DNA of 64,000 nt from Riptortus pedestris (taxonomy: Eukaryota; Arthropoda; Insecta; Hemiptera; Alydidae). The notes beneath the pieces were generated by a model that saw nothing but the letters and a program-made list of their open reading frames with translations, was not told the DNA's origin and searched no databases. The DNA lies in contig CM032229.1 of the NCBI GenBank assembly GCA_019009955.1, positions 76,119,001 through 76,183,000 of the forward strand, read 5' to 3'. Shown piece by piece: positions 36,634-49,463 of the stretch. The stretch's first letter is position 1, and each line of letters begins with the position of its first letter. The translations under genes and the position numbers were made by a program.

Positions 36634-36757
36634 TTTTGAACGGACCTCATTTTCGTCATCTACTAGGTAGGATCGATGGACATTTGAAGAAAAAATTCGA
36701 ATATTCCGTCATGAGTACAACCTCAATAGCTGATTTCCTTTAAGGAAAATCTGCTAA
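36575..36757 (+). mobile_element. Family H, (TA)n and 3' end of the nested copy
   Basis: (TA)n to 36630, then CAGTTTTGAACGGACCTC, GGTAGGATCGATGGACATTT, GTACAACCTCAATAGC and the terminal palindrome GATTTCCTTTAAGGAAAATC, then TGCTAAAA. It completes the copy that starts at 34329. Confidence 0.85.
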
Positions 36758-37286
<529 letters not shown>

Positions 37287-37309
37287 AATAGAGCCTTGCT
37301 TAAGAATGA

Positions 37310-37737
37310 AATTTTAAAAATGCAAAAATCTCGGTTTATACTCAAGATAGAAAAAAAAGTGTATAGAAAAACATTAATAGAATATTAAATTTACAGCAAT
37401 ATTAGTTATATATGATTTTTCGACCCGAATTATAGTAAGGGGCTCAGGTTAGCCATGCGTGTTAAAGCGTTGACCTTTATCTCACATGGTAAACCTAGAG
37501 TGGCGAGTTCGATTCTCGCCTGGGCAAAGGAAATTATTTAGTGACGAAATTCATTAAATAACATCCTAAAATCCCTCCCTTGCTAGAAAAGGGTGGTAAC
37601 CTGTAGATAACCCGTCCCAATTAGCCTATGTTGCAAAGAGTGGACGTTAATAAATAATAATAATAATATAGTAAGGGAAATATAAAGATTATATATCCTT
37701 CCTCCGCTCCAATTTCAGCAGTTAACGAACTTAATCT
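37310..37737 (+). mobile_element. Family H core relic interrupted by a SINE
   Basis: TGCAAAAATCTCGGTTTATA at about 37321 and TTTTTCGACCCGAATTATAG near 37417 are core landmarks. The SINE follows, then core resumes with ATAGTAAGGGAAATATAAAG and CAGCAGTTAACGAACTTAATC. The ends are missing. Confidence 0.75.
37439..37667 (+). mobile_element. tRNA-derived SINE, best copy, with target-site duplication
   Basis: It opens with GGGGCTCAGGTTAGCCATGC (A-box-like) and has the B box GTTCGATTC at 37507-37515. A tRNA-unrelated body follows (GGAAATTATTTAGTGACG; AACCTGTAGATAACCCGTCC), then a 3' end GACGTTAATAAATAATAATA. It is flanked by ATAGTAA at 37432-37438 and 37668-37674, a direct duplication of family H core sequence expected from LINE-mediated insertion. 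The B box implies RNA polymerase III transcription when young. Confidence 0.88.
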
Positions 37738-40700
37738 AAAAACAACACTATTCATAAGAGTTTTATATAACAAAGGAAAATTGGAAAACATAAAAAAGTA
37801 ACAATGTAATAAAATGTAAACTTAAAAAAATAAACACATTATAAAAAAATAACTCAAAACCACGAAAAACAGAATAAGTGTAAATATACAATCAATAAAA
37901 ATCATTTAATAGTAAATAAATAATATAAAAGTATAACAAATTATACATGTTATCTATTGAAAGCTCTAGGGAATTAATTCAAAATAATAACAATTAAGGA
38001 ACCAGAAACATTTGAAATTCGTCGAATAAAGTTTTTTTAAAAAAATGTAAGTTGTTTATATATAATAGGACGGCCTTAAATGCCACAATTAAATAATACT
38101 GAAATCAAGACAATTAAAAAGAAATATTGAGGAAAATAAAATGTGCCTTCCAATTTGTTTCAAACTCCAAAATGTGAATTTCCAAACATTGCGCAATTGT
38201 GCTTTACATGATCTTTTCTTGCTGAAATACTTTTTTATTACTCGTTATTTCTGAAATGCACACCTTTATTTAAAGGTTCCTCTATGTGCTACCTGGAATT
38301 TTTGGAGATGTTCGCAGTAATTTGCCTACCCTCTAATCAATAGGGATCTGATTTCCGTCAGCTTATTAACAAATTTGTACTCACCTGAATTCATGCTCTG
38401 CTTTAGCCCATTCGGTGATATGGATCACCGCCCGCTGACTTATTGACCAAGTAAAAGGGACAACAAAGAACCACTGAGACGATTTAATACTATATTTTTG
38501 GACGACTACTATGATCATAATTTTATTATTTATTAATAAACATTCTTAGTGTATTGGAAATCGAATGAGGAATATGAGGTTATTTATATACAATACTCTT
38601 CTGCCAGGATGGAGACAACAAAAATCTGATAAAAAAAAAACTCACGAACACTATAATATCCACATCAGAGATAATATGTTGCCTGCATTCATCATCTGAA
38701 GGTCAAGCAGATTGGAAAACCTTAAAAACCCGACGGTATTTCAGGCAACACCTGACTAATCAAAGCCTAGGTCAAGGCCACTGATGTTCTGAAGATTTAA
38801 GCCTCTCTGCCGTGAAACGTTTGAAATAAGTTTCAACAAGAAATACACGACGGTGAGGGTTCATTTCCAGGCATAAAAACATGATCCTCGACAGAGCCAA
38901 CTCGCAAGAGAATACCTCCACAGGGCCTACTCCCATGAGCATACTCTCAGATACGAAAGTCGGAGCTGCTGGACAAAAGTAAATATCATCTGCCTGTGGA
39001 GATTGACATTTTTATAAAAACCTTGTATGTCATTTTAAAATTTCACTAAAATTGACAACAGTAATACTTGACTTAATGCCTCGTTTAACTTGCGAGTTGA
39101 ATATGTTACACTGGCTCAATTTAAAAGTAAATGAAGGTTTTGTTGAAGCAGTTCATTTGCATTTCAGCAGTTGTTGCGGTACACCAGCGGCATCCAATGA
39201 AGTCTCAAAAAGCGACAGTTTAGATACTGTTGTTTATAATTAGTACGTGGTTTAGCAGACAAAACAATGTGGCGAACAGTAGTTGGAATAAGCATATTGT
39301 TTAAAACAACAAGAGGACAGGGCTGGAACCCGAGGGCGGAGTTCATTTAATTGCATTTGTTTTCGCGGAATTTAATATGCCATTTTGTCGAATATTGTTC
39401 TGTTCATTTCCAGACTACTGGATACTTGATAATGCTGTTGTAGGATCAATATGGTGAAAAATATCGGTGAATCATGGGGATTGGGCAATGACATTATTTT
39501 GGCTTGGATTTCCACCTGTGTATAATGAGTTAAGCATTATGTGATTGCACTAGTTGGAACATCAAACTTAATGTTCGGAAATCGTGCTTACATATTGAGG
39601 GAATAAAGTTTCTTGTCGCTCATGGAAGTATATATTAGATTAAAGAGATTAAGAATCTCAGTTCTTCTCAAGATGTTGGCAAGGAGAGTTTTGAATTGGA
39701 AAAGGAAGTGAGCGTACCTACACAATCGAATGCTTGTGCCACGCCGCAAAATGCATCTACATTCATATAAATAAAACGATGAATATATTAAAGTATTCTC
39801 AAAGAATAATTAATTAATGTCTTATATGTTAAGTTTAAGTTAATTAACACTTATTGATTGTGACGCTAAAATAGCATATTACGCGTGAGAACGAGGTTTC
39901 CGCGCGAAAGGAGGGCCATGCTTTGTCGGCCATGAAGTATGAATTGCTTTCATGAAGTATGAGGCTAAGAATGGCGAAAAGCTGAATACTGCTGAGGGCC
40001 TATATATTAAAAAGGAATGTGAAAAAAAAGGAAGATGTAGCCAGGCTGTGACATGTCAGTGATAACACCCTCTCCAAGTTGTTAGGCTGGAGACGTGGTG
40101 CAAGCTAGTGCTCTCTAACGCTCTTCAAAGTTATTTACTCTACATAGTTTCTTTCGTTTAACTTTATGTGGTTTCTTTCGTGGTCACTTTCCTCTGGTAT
40201 ACCTGTTCTTACATTTCTTCTTTTTAGATTGTGCTTTTTTTTAAGTAAGTCTAAGAATTAATAGTTATGTTAAGTTTATTTGTTGCCCGTGTTTTGTTGT
40301 TTCTTAAAACTTCTATTATTCAGTTTTCAAGATGTTACGTTTAGCACCTTTAGAAGTTTGGTCTTATCTTGTTTTTGTCTGTTGACTGCTAATTAGAAGG
40401 TTTTTAAGTGATGACTGGTTTCTTTATTAATATTTTTAGAATTATTTATTCTGACTTTAACTTGTATTTTAATTAGGCATTACTTCTTGTTTAGGCTAAG
40501 GTTTTTGGACTTGTTTAATATTTTAAACGCTGGGGGACTTGTGGTTTGACATAACTTAACTAATGGGATATTTCACTTCTCTGGAGGCTTTAGACAAGTG
40601 GTTATCAATAAAGCAGGGAAGTATTAGTTTTCAAGGGGATGTGCCGAATACGACGAACAGTAATAGTGTTGTGAGGAGATGTTTTAGAAGGAACGCGCTT

Positions 40701-40749
40701 TAACCTTCTCAGTCTAAGAGTTGCTGTTGTTACAACTGAGCGGAGCGGG
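37738..40749. other. No gene seen
   Basis: AT-rich to about 38300. 38380-38960 is more mixed and might be an old insert, but I recognise no family. Overlapping opposite frames at 39052-39346 are not supported, and 40040-40130 is slightly GC-richer. No RNA gene is seen. Confidence 0.5.
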
Positions 40750-41116
40750 GATTTCCCTCGTAAAGTTATACAATAGAGAAATCTGAAGAGTTATGGTAAC
40801 GGCCGAACTAGCTTTTGGCGGGAAACTCACTCTCGTCCGCTATCCGCCCACATTTAATAAAAATGCAAATATCTCGGATAATATTCAAGATAGAGAATAA
40901 ATGTATATAACAATATTTATAGTAAATTTAATTTGCAAGAATAATTTTTCAATCCGACGTACAGTAACAGAGATATTTCGAATTTTCGAAACCCCCCCCT
41001 CCCACTGGTCCGATTGCACCCATTAACGAACTTGATCTGTCTTTTTACATAAAACGTTTAAATATCGAGTTTGGTTACGATCAAACAAAACTTGCGACCA
41101 CTAGAGTGTTAACAGG

Positions 41117-41180
<64 letters not shown>

Positions 41181-41281
41181 TATCTTCTAGGTAGGATCGA
41201 TGGACATTTGAAGAGATTTTTCGAAAATCGCGTCATGAGTACGACCTCAATAGCTGATTTCCCTTCAGGGAAATGTGCTAA
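40750..41281 (+). mobile_element. Family H, 5'-truncated copy
   Basis: It starts inside the 5' region (GATTTCCCTCGTAAAGTTAT) and has GGCGGGAAAC, the core pair, a C7 tract near 40990, (TA)n at 41119-41177 and the 3' palindrome GATTTCCCTTCAGGGAAAT then GTGCTAAAA. The roughly 40 bases of the 5' terminus are missing or replaced. Frames across the (TA)n are spurious. Confidence 0.85.
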
Positions 41282-41539
41282 AAGTGAATTAATCAAATCG
41301 AAAGAAGTAAATAATATATATACATAATAAAATAATCCAAGTAAGTATTCCAATTTCCTATGACTTGATACACGTTCTCAATTTATTGAATTTATAAAGC
41401 AAAATTCGTTCATCGACGCAATCGATGCTTTACTTCGTTTGCTACTGTCTGCTTTAAAATTTTTCTTTCATCTGTCTATAGTCTGGAGCCCTTTATTAAA
41501 TGTTATGAGTAAATGTTAAATTTAATTTAATAGTAAATG
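41282..41539. other. No gene seen
   Basis: Short AT-rich spacer between the family H copy and the LINE relic. Confidence 0.5.
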
Positions 41540-43245
41540 TACGTTTTTTTCGGTACTGAAGTCACAAGGACGTAATGGGTTGTCTGTTATTTTGAATATA
41601 GGTAAGTATGTATTAATTGAGACATGTCCTATTAAAAGTTGTGTTATATAGAAGCCAGCCATATTAAATTTTGTATTCAAATATTCTGGAACATTTGATA
41701 GTGTATGACTTTAAGGGCTGTTCTTTTGTTGTACTTGTCTAATGAAGTAGCTATTGTTTATTGTGTTAGATTGTAACAAGTGTTTGATTCGTGTTGTAGG
41801 ATTTGAGGCAAATTAGAAGCTGACTTAGCGGGTCATTTCAATTTCATTACCTAAAATTCCGGAATGTCCATGTGCCCAATCCTAATTTATTTTTTAATAA
41901 TAGAAGTGTATGTCTAATCATTTCTTTAAACGGGTTGTGAATTGAGTAGTTTATTAGTTATTGTAATTTAGTTTTACTGTCACTGTAAATATTAATTGTA
42001 ATAGCATTGGTATCGCGTGAGTCTAGGTATTTTAAGATTTTATATCTTGTGTATTGCCATTTTTTCAACTCGATAGTGAGTGCATTGTCTGCCTAGTTTC
42101 AGTTCCTAGTTAGTCAGTCATTTTCTTATTTTCAAAAAGAACAAAATCAATTTTTTTCCAGTCCCTTGTGCCCAGATACGTATAGCGTAAGGAAGTGATT
42201 AAAGTATTGCCCCTTTGTAAATTATCTGGAAGTACACGTTGTTATTACCATGTGATTCGTGCTGCAGTAGTGATATTGCGAATGAGTACTATTAATTTAT
42301 TGTGTAATATGTCAATGTTAGAAGTTAGTTGTCCAAGTTAGTTTTTGATGGACTGTTACACCTATGTATTTTTGTGTATTTATCATAAATTTACACTGTT
42401 AATACCATGCCCATGTACGTATATATCAATTGGTATCATTTGCCGTCTCCTTGTCAATATTATGTAATTTGGTTTTGTGTATTAAATTTTAATTTATGTT
42501 TAATTTTCCCACTTGTATGTTATTTGTTTAATCATATAAGCTAGAGAATTTAGTTCAATAAATTATTTTGCTTTGATAAGTATTATTATTTCACCCGCAA
42601 ATGCTAGAATTTTTGTTTTGTGAAGCAAGCTTTGATTTAATAAATCGTTTACAATCAAATTCTACAATACCGTAGATATTCCTGAGCCCTGAGGAGTACC
42701 AATGGTTTGTGTTTTATGCATGTTAATGTTTTTTGTTTTTACTTATAATTTTCTATCCTGAAGAGAATTGTTAATTATTTTATATTTCTTGAATGCCGGT
42801 TAGAAGGACACCAAGCGTTATCAAATGCGCCTTTTATATCCAGTGATATGAGCAGTGTATGTGTGTGTGTGATCTTGTACTCATAGAAGCATTTACAATT
42901 GTGACTACCTTCTGCAAGTCGGATGTTGGTGATGTTAAACCTAACCGGCTTGTATTCATAATACCACTGGAAAATAAAAGTGTGAAAGTCTTTTTTGGTA
43001 CTATTGTTTCTATAACTTTATAACTGCTGTAGGTATGAGGGATACAAGAAGAAACTTTTGCTGTTGGTTTTCCAGGTTTATTAAACAATATAAGTTTTGA
43101 TATTTCCCATTTTGTAGGGAAGACACATCCCAAAAACATTTTTTATATAATTCTGTTATATACCATGGAAAACATTTATAAAATATATTTATATATTTCT
43201 TCATTGATACCATTTACTCCAGGTAGTCCTCTTTCTTTTCAAATT
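41540..43245 (-). mobile_element. Decayed LINE covering RT, RNase H and C-terminal motifs
   Basis: On the minus strand, in order: GVNGINEEIYKYI (near 43226), FPTKWEISKLILFNKPGKP (about 43110), the RT box LDIKGAFDNAW (about 42842-42811), GTPQGSGIS (about 42699-42673) and FAGE at 42601-42590 where active RTs have a FADD/YADD box. The RNase H motif HGHSGILGNE (about 41875) and the C-terminal QLLIGH...PCDF (about 41650-41560) follow. The motif set fits RNase H-bearing LINEs (R1/LOA/Jockey/I type). Stops and frame changes are scattered throughout and the catalytic box is mutated. Inactive. Confidence 0.85.
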
Positions 43246-44774
43246 TTCTATTGTATAAATAATCTTAATATAATTTTATATTTTATCATTTTAAGTGTGA
43301 AATTGTGATTCCCTGTCATTAAAAATCTTAACTAGTGTAAACATTTAAAAATTTACAAGTAACAATTTTGGAGTGTTGATGCTTGTTTGACTGTTCTCTT
43401 CAGCATCGAGACTAGTCTGGTTCATTACCCGCAATTTGATGTATTTGACTGGAAAGTTCTAAAATAGAGAGGAATACTGTCTAGATATAACATATAGAGA
43501 ATAGCCATTATTGTGGTGGGATGTTCACGTTTATGGTGCTTGAAGCCATCTAACGGATAGATATCATTCCATATTCAACCACAAAGCAGGCCAAACCCCA
43601 TCCATAGTACACAACTCACATCCAAATCAAGATATGCAAATTATTACTAATATTGCCACTAGTAAATCTGAACAGCAGAATATCACTTATTATTATTTGC
43701 CCTGGTATATATTAATTGGGTTTACCGTTCTCTGTCTACTAATATTTACCACCAGATTACCCAACTACAGAGCTATCACTGTGACTTAGTTTAGTCCGCC
43801 AATAAAGCAAATGTAAATAAATATCACACGTGGACTTTTATACTCAATTTCAGTGAAGCTTTTCTGAGCTTACTTCCATATTATTAAACTCATGCATGCT
43901 CGAAAAATAAATTGGATTATGGACAAACATGAATGATAAAACGGCACCCGCTTAGCAAATTTTTTTTTTCTTTTTTCCGTGGTCTCCATCATGGTTTTTC
44001 CAATTCCGGTTGTCCAATCTCATCTTGTCATTAAGGCACAACTGCCTCCTTGTAGTATTTTCTTGAATAGTACGACGGGTATTTATTCTCCTCAACTGGT
44101 CTTAATACCGCCACCTTCAATCTTGATGATGTTAGCAATCCTTTGTCTATGATAAATTACAAAAAAATATTAATTTCAGCATTCAATAAACCCTACCTCA
44201 CGGGCTTTTCACGTTAGGCTATGAACTTCCTAAATGTGTCAATCGCTCATGAACGATATATATTCCTTTAATGTTTAACTGCCCAATGTTGCCTTAGAAA
44301 AAAGTAAAGAGTACTGTGAAAAGGATACATTTAGTAATTTTAGAAAAAGAATCAATGAATTGTAGATAAATTGGTTAAAAAAGGTTTATAATTTCATAAA
44401 TGTAAATAATCATTGAGTAAGAATGTTCTCAACAAGATTCATATCAAATGACATTCTTGAGAATGGGAGAATTATTAAATTTAGCCCAAGGATTTTTTTT
44501 TGTTGAGGAATTTTCTTAGCGTTAATGCCAAGACCAGTCAACGTCACTTATAAAAGTTTATCCAAGTTTCATCTACTCAGATACTTCCAGTTTAGATGGG
44601 CAAAACTTCCCTCTACTTACTATCTGATACTCTGTCAGTCCGTATCATAGCCTACTCGATACTTTTCCACGAAGTTACATCTATGAAATTGTACTTTGAT
44701 ATATTAATATCCCAAGGAAAGTTGTAATATATGAAAATAATTATTACAATAAATTCATTATGACCTCCAGAAAC
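43246..44774. other. No gene seen
   Basis: AT-rich. A short stretch at 44516-44548 (TTAGCGTTAATGCCAAGACC) resembles the linker of the 24-bp satellite. No gene-like frame. Confidence 0.45.
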
Positions 44775-46295
44775 GAGCTTCATTAAAGGAGACAGCTGGT
44801 CGGCACGATTAACTGCCTTTGTCCAGGAATCCTACGTGATAGAATAGCCTTCGAAATCAGGTGTAGAGATCATCCGTGAGCTTATTCGCTGACTCTATCC
44901 AGAATGGATCTTCCTAAAGTAAGATGGCTAGTGCCATGATTAACGGATCCTTGCAGTCTTGGGACGCCTGGATACATCAGCGTATGTACTGAGTATCCAG
45001 AAAGGAGCTTCATAAAGGAAGATGCCTAGTGCCATGATTAACGGATCCTTGCAGTCTTGGGACGCCTGGATACATCACCGTATGTACTTAGTATCCAGAA
45101 AGGAGCTTCCTAAAGTAAGATGGCTAGTGCCATGATTAACGGATCCTTGCAGTCTTGGGACGCCTGGATACATCAGCGTATGTACTGAGTATCCAGAAAG
45201 GAGCTTCCTAAAGTAAGATGGCTAGTGCCATGATTAACGGATCCTTGCAGTCTTGGGAGGCCTGGATACATCAGCGTATGTACTGAGTATCCAGAAAGGA
45301 GCTTCATAAAGGAAGATGCCTAGTGCCATGATTAACGGATCCTTGCAGTCTTGGGACGCCTGGATACATCACCGTATGTACTTAGTACCCAGAAAGGAGC
45401 TTCCTAAAGGAAGATGGCTAGTGCCATGATTAACGGATCCTTGCAGTCTTGGGACGCCTGGATACATCAGCGTATGTACTGAGTATCCAGAAAGGAGCTT
45501 CCTAAAGTAAGATGGCTAGTGCCATGATTAACGGATCCTTGCAGTCTTAGGACGCCTGGATACATCAGCGTATGTACTGAGTATCCAGAAAGGAGCTTCC
45601 TAAAGTAAGATGGCTAGTGCCATGATTAACGGATCCTTGCAGTCTTGGGACGCCTGGATACATCAGCGTATGTACTGAGTATCCAGAAAGGAGCTTCATA
45701 AAGGAAGATGGCTAGTGCCATGATTAACGGATCCTTGCAGTCTTGGGACGCCTGGATACATCAGCGTATGTACTGAGTATCCAGAAAGGAGCTTCATAAA
45801 GGAAGATGGCTAGTGCCATGATTAACGGATCCTTGCAGTCTTGGGACGCCTGGATACATCAGCGTATGTACTGAGTATCCAGAAAGGAGCTTCCTAAAGT
45901 AAGATGGCTAGTGCCATGATTAACGGATCCTTGCAGTCTTGGGACGCCTGGATACATCAGCGTATGTACTGAGTATCCAGAAAGGAGCTTCATAAAGGAA
46001 GATGGCTAGTGCCATGATTAACGGATCCTTGCAGTCTTGGGACGCCTGGATACATCAGCGTATGTACTTAGTACCCAGAAAGGAGCTTCCTAAAGGAAGA
46101 TGGCTACTGCCATGATTAACGGATCCTTGCAGTCTTGGGACGCCTGGATACATCAGCGTATGTACTGAGTATCCAGAAAGGAGCTTCATAAAGGACGACT
46201 GCTGTTGGCAAGATTAACTGATCTTTTACACCTTTGTTTAGGAATCAAACGTGATTGTTCAGCCTTCACAATCCCATATAGAGATCATATCTTGA
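44775..46295. repeat. 98-bp satellite array of 13 units with homologous flanks
   Basis: The landmark GGATCCTTGCAGTCTTGG starts at 44945 and then every 98 bases to 46121: thirteen copies with no net length change. Differences are point changes at a few positions (for example CCTAAAGTAAG versus CATAAAGGAAG; CATCAGCG versus CATCACCG). Each unit has ATGGC-TAGT-GCCAT (14 bases) and an 8-bp inverted pair CTGGATAC/GTATCCAG with a 17-base loop, so it could form two hairpins. The left flank (44777-44880) and right flank (46178-46295) resemble each other and diverge from the array, suggesting an older, longer unit. No frame persists. Confidence 0.95.
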
Positions 46296-47639
46296 CAATC
46301 TATGTTTTATTACTTACGTAAGTCAGGTGTCCAAAAAGCGAGAGCCACCAATCGTTATTAGTATTACCGCTATCATTATTCCTGTCCTTTTTGTAAGTTG
46401 TACAGATGTTGTGAGGTTAAATGTTGTCACATTATTTGTAAGGAAAAAAACAATGTAATATACTTCCAGGGTTGCTCTTATAAAAGGGATTAACGGCGTC
46501 AAATGACAAAAATCTTCCTGAACTATAATTTACTATTAACTTCTGTCTCTCACACCATACAGTATTTTGTTAGTCATAATTAGATATGTTATGATTTCTG
46601 AGGAATAAAATGCCTCAAACTTCCAATAAATACTTATAATGTTTACCTAATTGTTTATTCAACAGTTCACATTTAACAAAAGGAAAACCTTATTTTTATA
46701 TAAATCCTCTTAATTAATCTTACAGCCTTGAATATTTTTTGTAATACCGTATATCATATATATTTACTTTACTATTTATAATCTTTAGACATATTAGTCA
46801 TGGTTCGATCTTTGTGAAAAATGTTTATATAATTATTAATGATATGATTAATGGTATGATTCTAATTTGTTTAAACGTCTTCAATAAAATTCAGCTGCTA
46901 TCTATAGACTATTTCACCTTTCCCTAAATATCCGAAGACGATATTTCAACCCTTTCACGAATCAAATAAATACAAAGGAAGTGGAAATAATATTGTGAGC
47001 CAGGTAAATGAACATTTCCACCTTATTATTGATATTAGTTTTCTTCTGTTACAGAATATCATAAGGGAGATCTGGACCATAAAACCCAATATATACTAGT
47101 CCAAATGGAGCAATAATTATACTAATCCACTTTTTATTCAGTAAAATTATGATTGGCTTGAGGCATTAACTAATTAGTGTGAGTTTAGGCAGCACTTTCT
47201 AAATACGCAACAGGTTGAAAAATAAAAAGTATAAAAAAGTGAGTAAATACTGAAAGCGAAAATACCTCATTTTCATTCCTCGCACACACTGGAGGCGAGG
47301 ATGTTAAATTAGATTCGGGGCGAAAATAATTCAGAAACACTTTTTTTGTGGTTCCTCACTGAAATGTTTGTAGCTTTTTTTTAATGTTTTTAAGTTGCTT
47401 GCATCGCTCTGAACTACCACCTATATTTTTAAATATAATATTCAACAAATAATTTTGGGTAAATAGCTGTTTTTATTTTTTGGTTTAATTAAAGCAAAAC
47501 AATATCTTGTTATTGATTTACTATGAGAGGTTATATTTTTCCGTATGTTGTGTTATCCTGGAATAATATTACAGACAAATCCTCGGGTAATAATATTAAG
47601 GACAATTAAAAAAAGAAAAAAACCTTCTAGTCTAGCCAT
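46296..47639. other. No gene seen
   Basis: AT-rich without recognised repeats or coding signs. Confidence 0.55.
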
Positions 47640-48205
47640 CCAGCTTTCCTGTTGAAGAAGATGTCCTCTACAGACTTCACAGACTGAACATTCAAAATAT
47701 CACACAGATACTCAATGATGGATTCCAGCAAATCTTACTATTGAAATTGTAACACTATCCTAACAATTAGTCTTACTGACAGCGAAAACGAAGGATGTTG
47801 TTCACAGAGATAGATAAATACCTTACGGCTTCCCACTGTCTGTTTGGCAGGGCATGAGGTCCTGAGGTCCTATTGTGCAAGTCTTAAATCTAGATTCAGA
47901 ACTGCTTCATATTCCTCATAAAGTCAAGGTACTTCTACCATTGGATTCTTTTTAATTGACTCAGCCAGTTCCAAAGTCCAAAGTTCCTTACTTAAATTCT
48001 CCAACAGTCTGCATAGAAGCACAATGTGCTTAGGAGTATCCTCCTCTTTATCCACAGCACCAACATATTTGTGTTTCACAAAGTTTGATGCACATGTTAA
48101 TCATGTGTTTATTCATCTTCCAGTACCTCGAGATCACTCCCACTACATCTCTGAGTTCCTTCCTAGGCAGTCTGAGGTGCATTTCCCTTTTTCTGCTCTC
48201 CTCTA
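47640..48205 (-). mobile_element. C-terminal relic of another LINE type
   Basis: On the minus strand 48190-48010 reads LRLPRKELRDVVGVISRYWK then MNKHMINM, and after a frame change EEDTPKHIVLLCRLLEN. This matches the usual LINE C-terminus with a 'GH..LN.HM..MG' segment and an 'EEETP.HIL..C..L' segment. The cysteine spacing is disturbed by the frameshift. The rest, to about 47640, is more GC-rich than the surroundings and is probably the same element. Distinct from the 10.8-kb and 30.7-kb family. Confidence 0.6.
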
Positions 48206-48253
48206 ACCCGATCAGAGCCTTCGGATGAGTAACTTTGTGTCATTCCCATACTT

Positions 48254-48377
48254 TTAGCAGATTTCCCTCAAGGGAAATCAGCTATTGAGGTCGTACTCAT
48301 GACGCGATTTTCGAAAAATTTCTTCAAATGTCCATCGATCCTACCCAGGAGATGACGAAAATGACGTCCGTTCAAAA

Positions 48378-48447
<70 letters not shown>

Positions 48448-48873
48448 CTGTTAACACTCTAGCGGTCGCAATTTTTGTTTGATCGTTACCAAACTCGATA
48501 TTTAGTCATTTTATGTAAAAAGAAAGATGAAATTCGTTAACGGCTGTAATCGGACCAGTGGGAGGGGGGGGGGTTTACAGGGGGATTTTTGAAAATTCGA
48601 AATATCTCCGTTACTATACGTCGGATCGAAAAATTGTACAGAATCAATCGTATTGAAAATTAAATAATTTACTATAAATATTGTTATATACATTTATTCT
48701 CTATCTTGAATACTTACCGAGATATTTGCAGTTAAGTGTAACGGACGAGCAATGGTTCCCATCGAAAGCTAGTTCGGCCTCTTCCGTAACTGATCGGCAC
48801 TCGTATAGAGATTTCTCTATTGTATAACTTTACATGGGAAATCTGCTAAGTTTACGCTGCCCCTGCGTGATCG
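48254..48873 (-). mobile_element. Family H, complete copy
   Basis: On the minus strand it runs from AGTCGATCACGCAGGGGCAGC (near 48873) to the palindrome GATTTCCCTTGAGGGAAATC and TGCTAAAA (48254). The core pair, C9 tract (G9 near 48567) and (TA)n at 48379-48444 are in the standard positions. The 5'-most bases differ slightly (GTCGATC for GTCCGTC). Confidence 0.88.
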
Positions 48874-49463
48874 ACTTTAAATGAAATTATTTTTAGGGTA
48901 ACACTATTATTTAATCATCATCATCAGGTAGATAAATTATTACAATAATACCTTGAATCAATAATTTAAGGAGAAGAATGTTGTGAACACTAATGCGAGA
49001 GCGGAAATAGACGGGAGGCTAATAAAGTTAATTGAGTTTACGTACCCGTATTTCCAGTCAAATGCTGGGCATTACGGGAAGTGATTTTCACTGAGATCTA
49101 CTATTACCAATATAACCTTACGTGCTAAACTATGCTTAACTATATCTGCTCGGATTGGCTTTTGAAAGGAAATATGTTCATTATAGATAATATTTAATTG
49201 TAATAAATGCTATTCTTGATAAAGGTTAGAATTATTCAAAAAGTGTAGAGGGATAGATTAGGAACACATTTTCATTTATTCTTCATAACTAAAATTTCTA
49301 TTCTATTAATACGCAAAATTTACCCTTTAGGATTGGCTATTTCGGAAAAACATTACGTCGTGGAGTGAAGTGTATTTGTACACATTGAGGACTTGCAATA
49401 AGAATACCATCATTAGTCAGTCAACATTGATTTCCCGGGCAACGCCGGGTACCTTAGCTAGTA
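48874..49463 (+). mobile_element. Possible Helitron-like element, 3' end at 49463
   Basis: Only the last part is supported: AATACCATCA then TTTCCCGGGCAACGCCGGGT and ACCTTAGCTAG followed by T. This matches the end of the next element (AATACCATCACCATTCAG; TTCCCGGGCGAAGCCGGGT; ATCTGAGCTAG then T). The 5' limit is not visible. Confidence 0.4.

Noticed and set aside
45170..45210. Hammerhead ribozyme in the 98-bp unit
   Set aside because: ACTGAGTATCCAGAAAG has a superficial CTGA...GAAA pattern, but the required CTGANGA core is absent and no stem II of suitable length lies between the motifs.
44945..46180. CRISPR-like array
   Set aside because: The 98-bp units are contiguous, with no unique spacers, in clearly eukaryotic sequence. 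It is a satellite.
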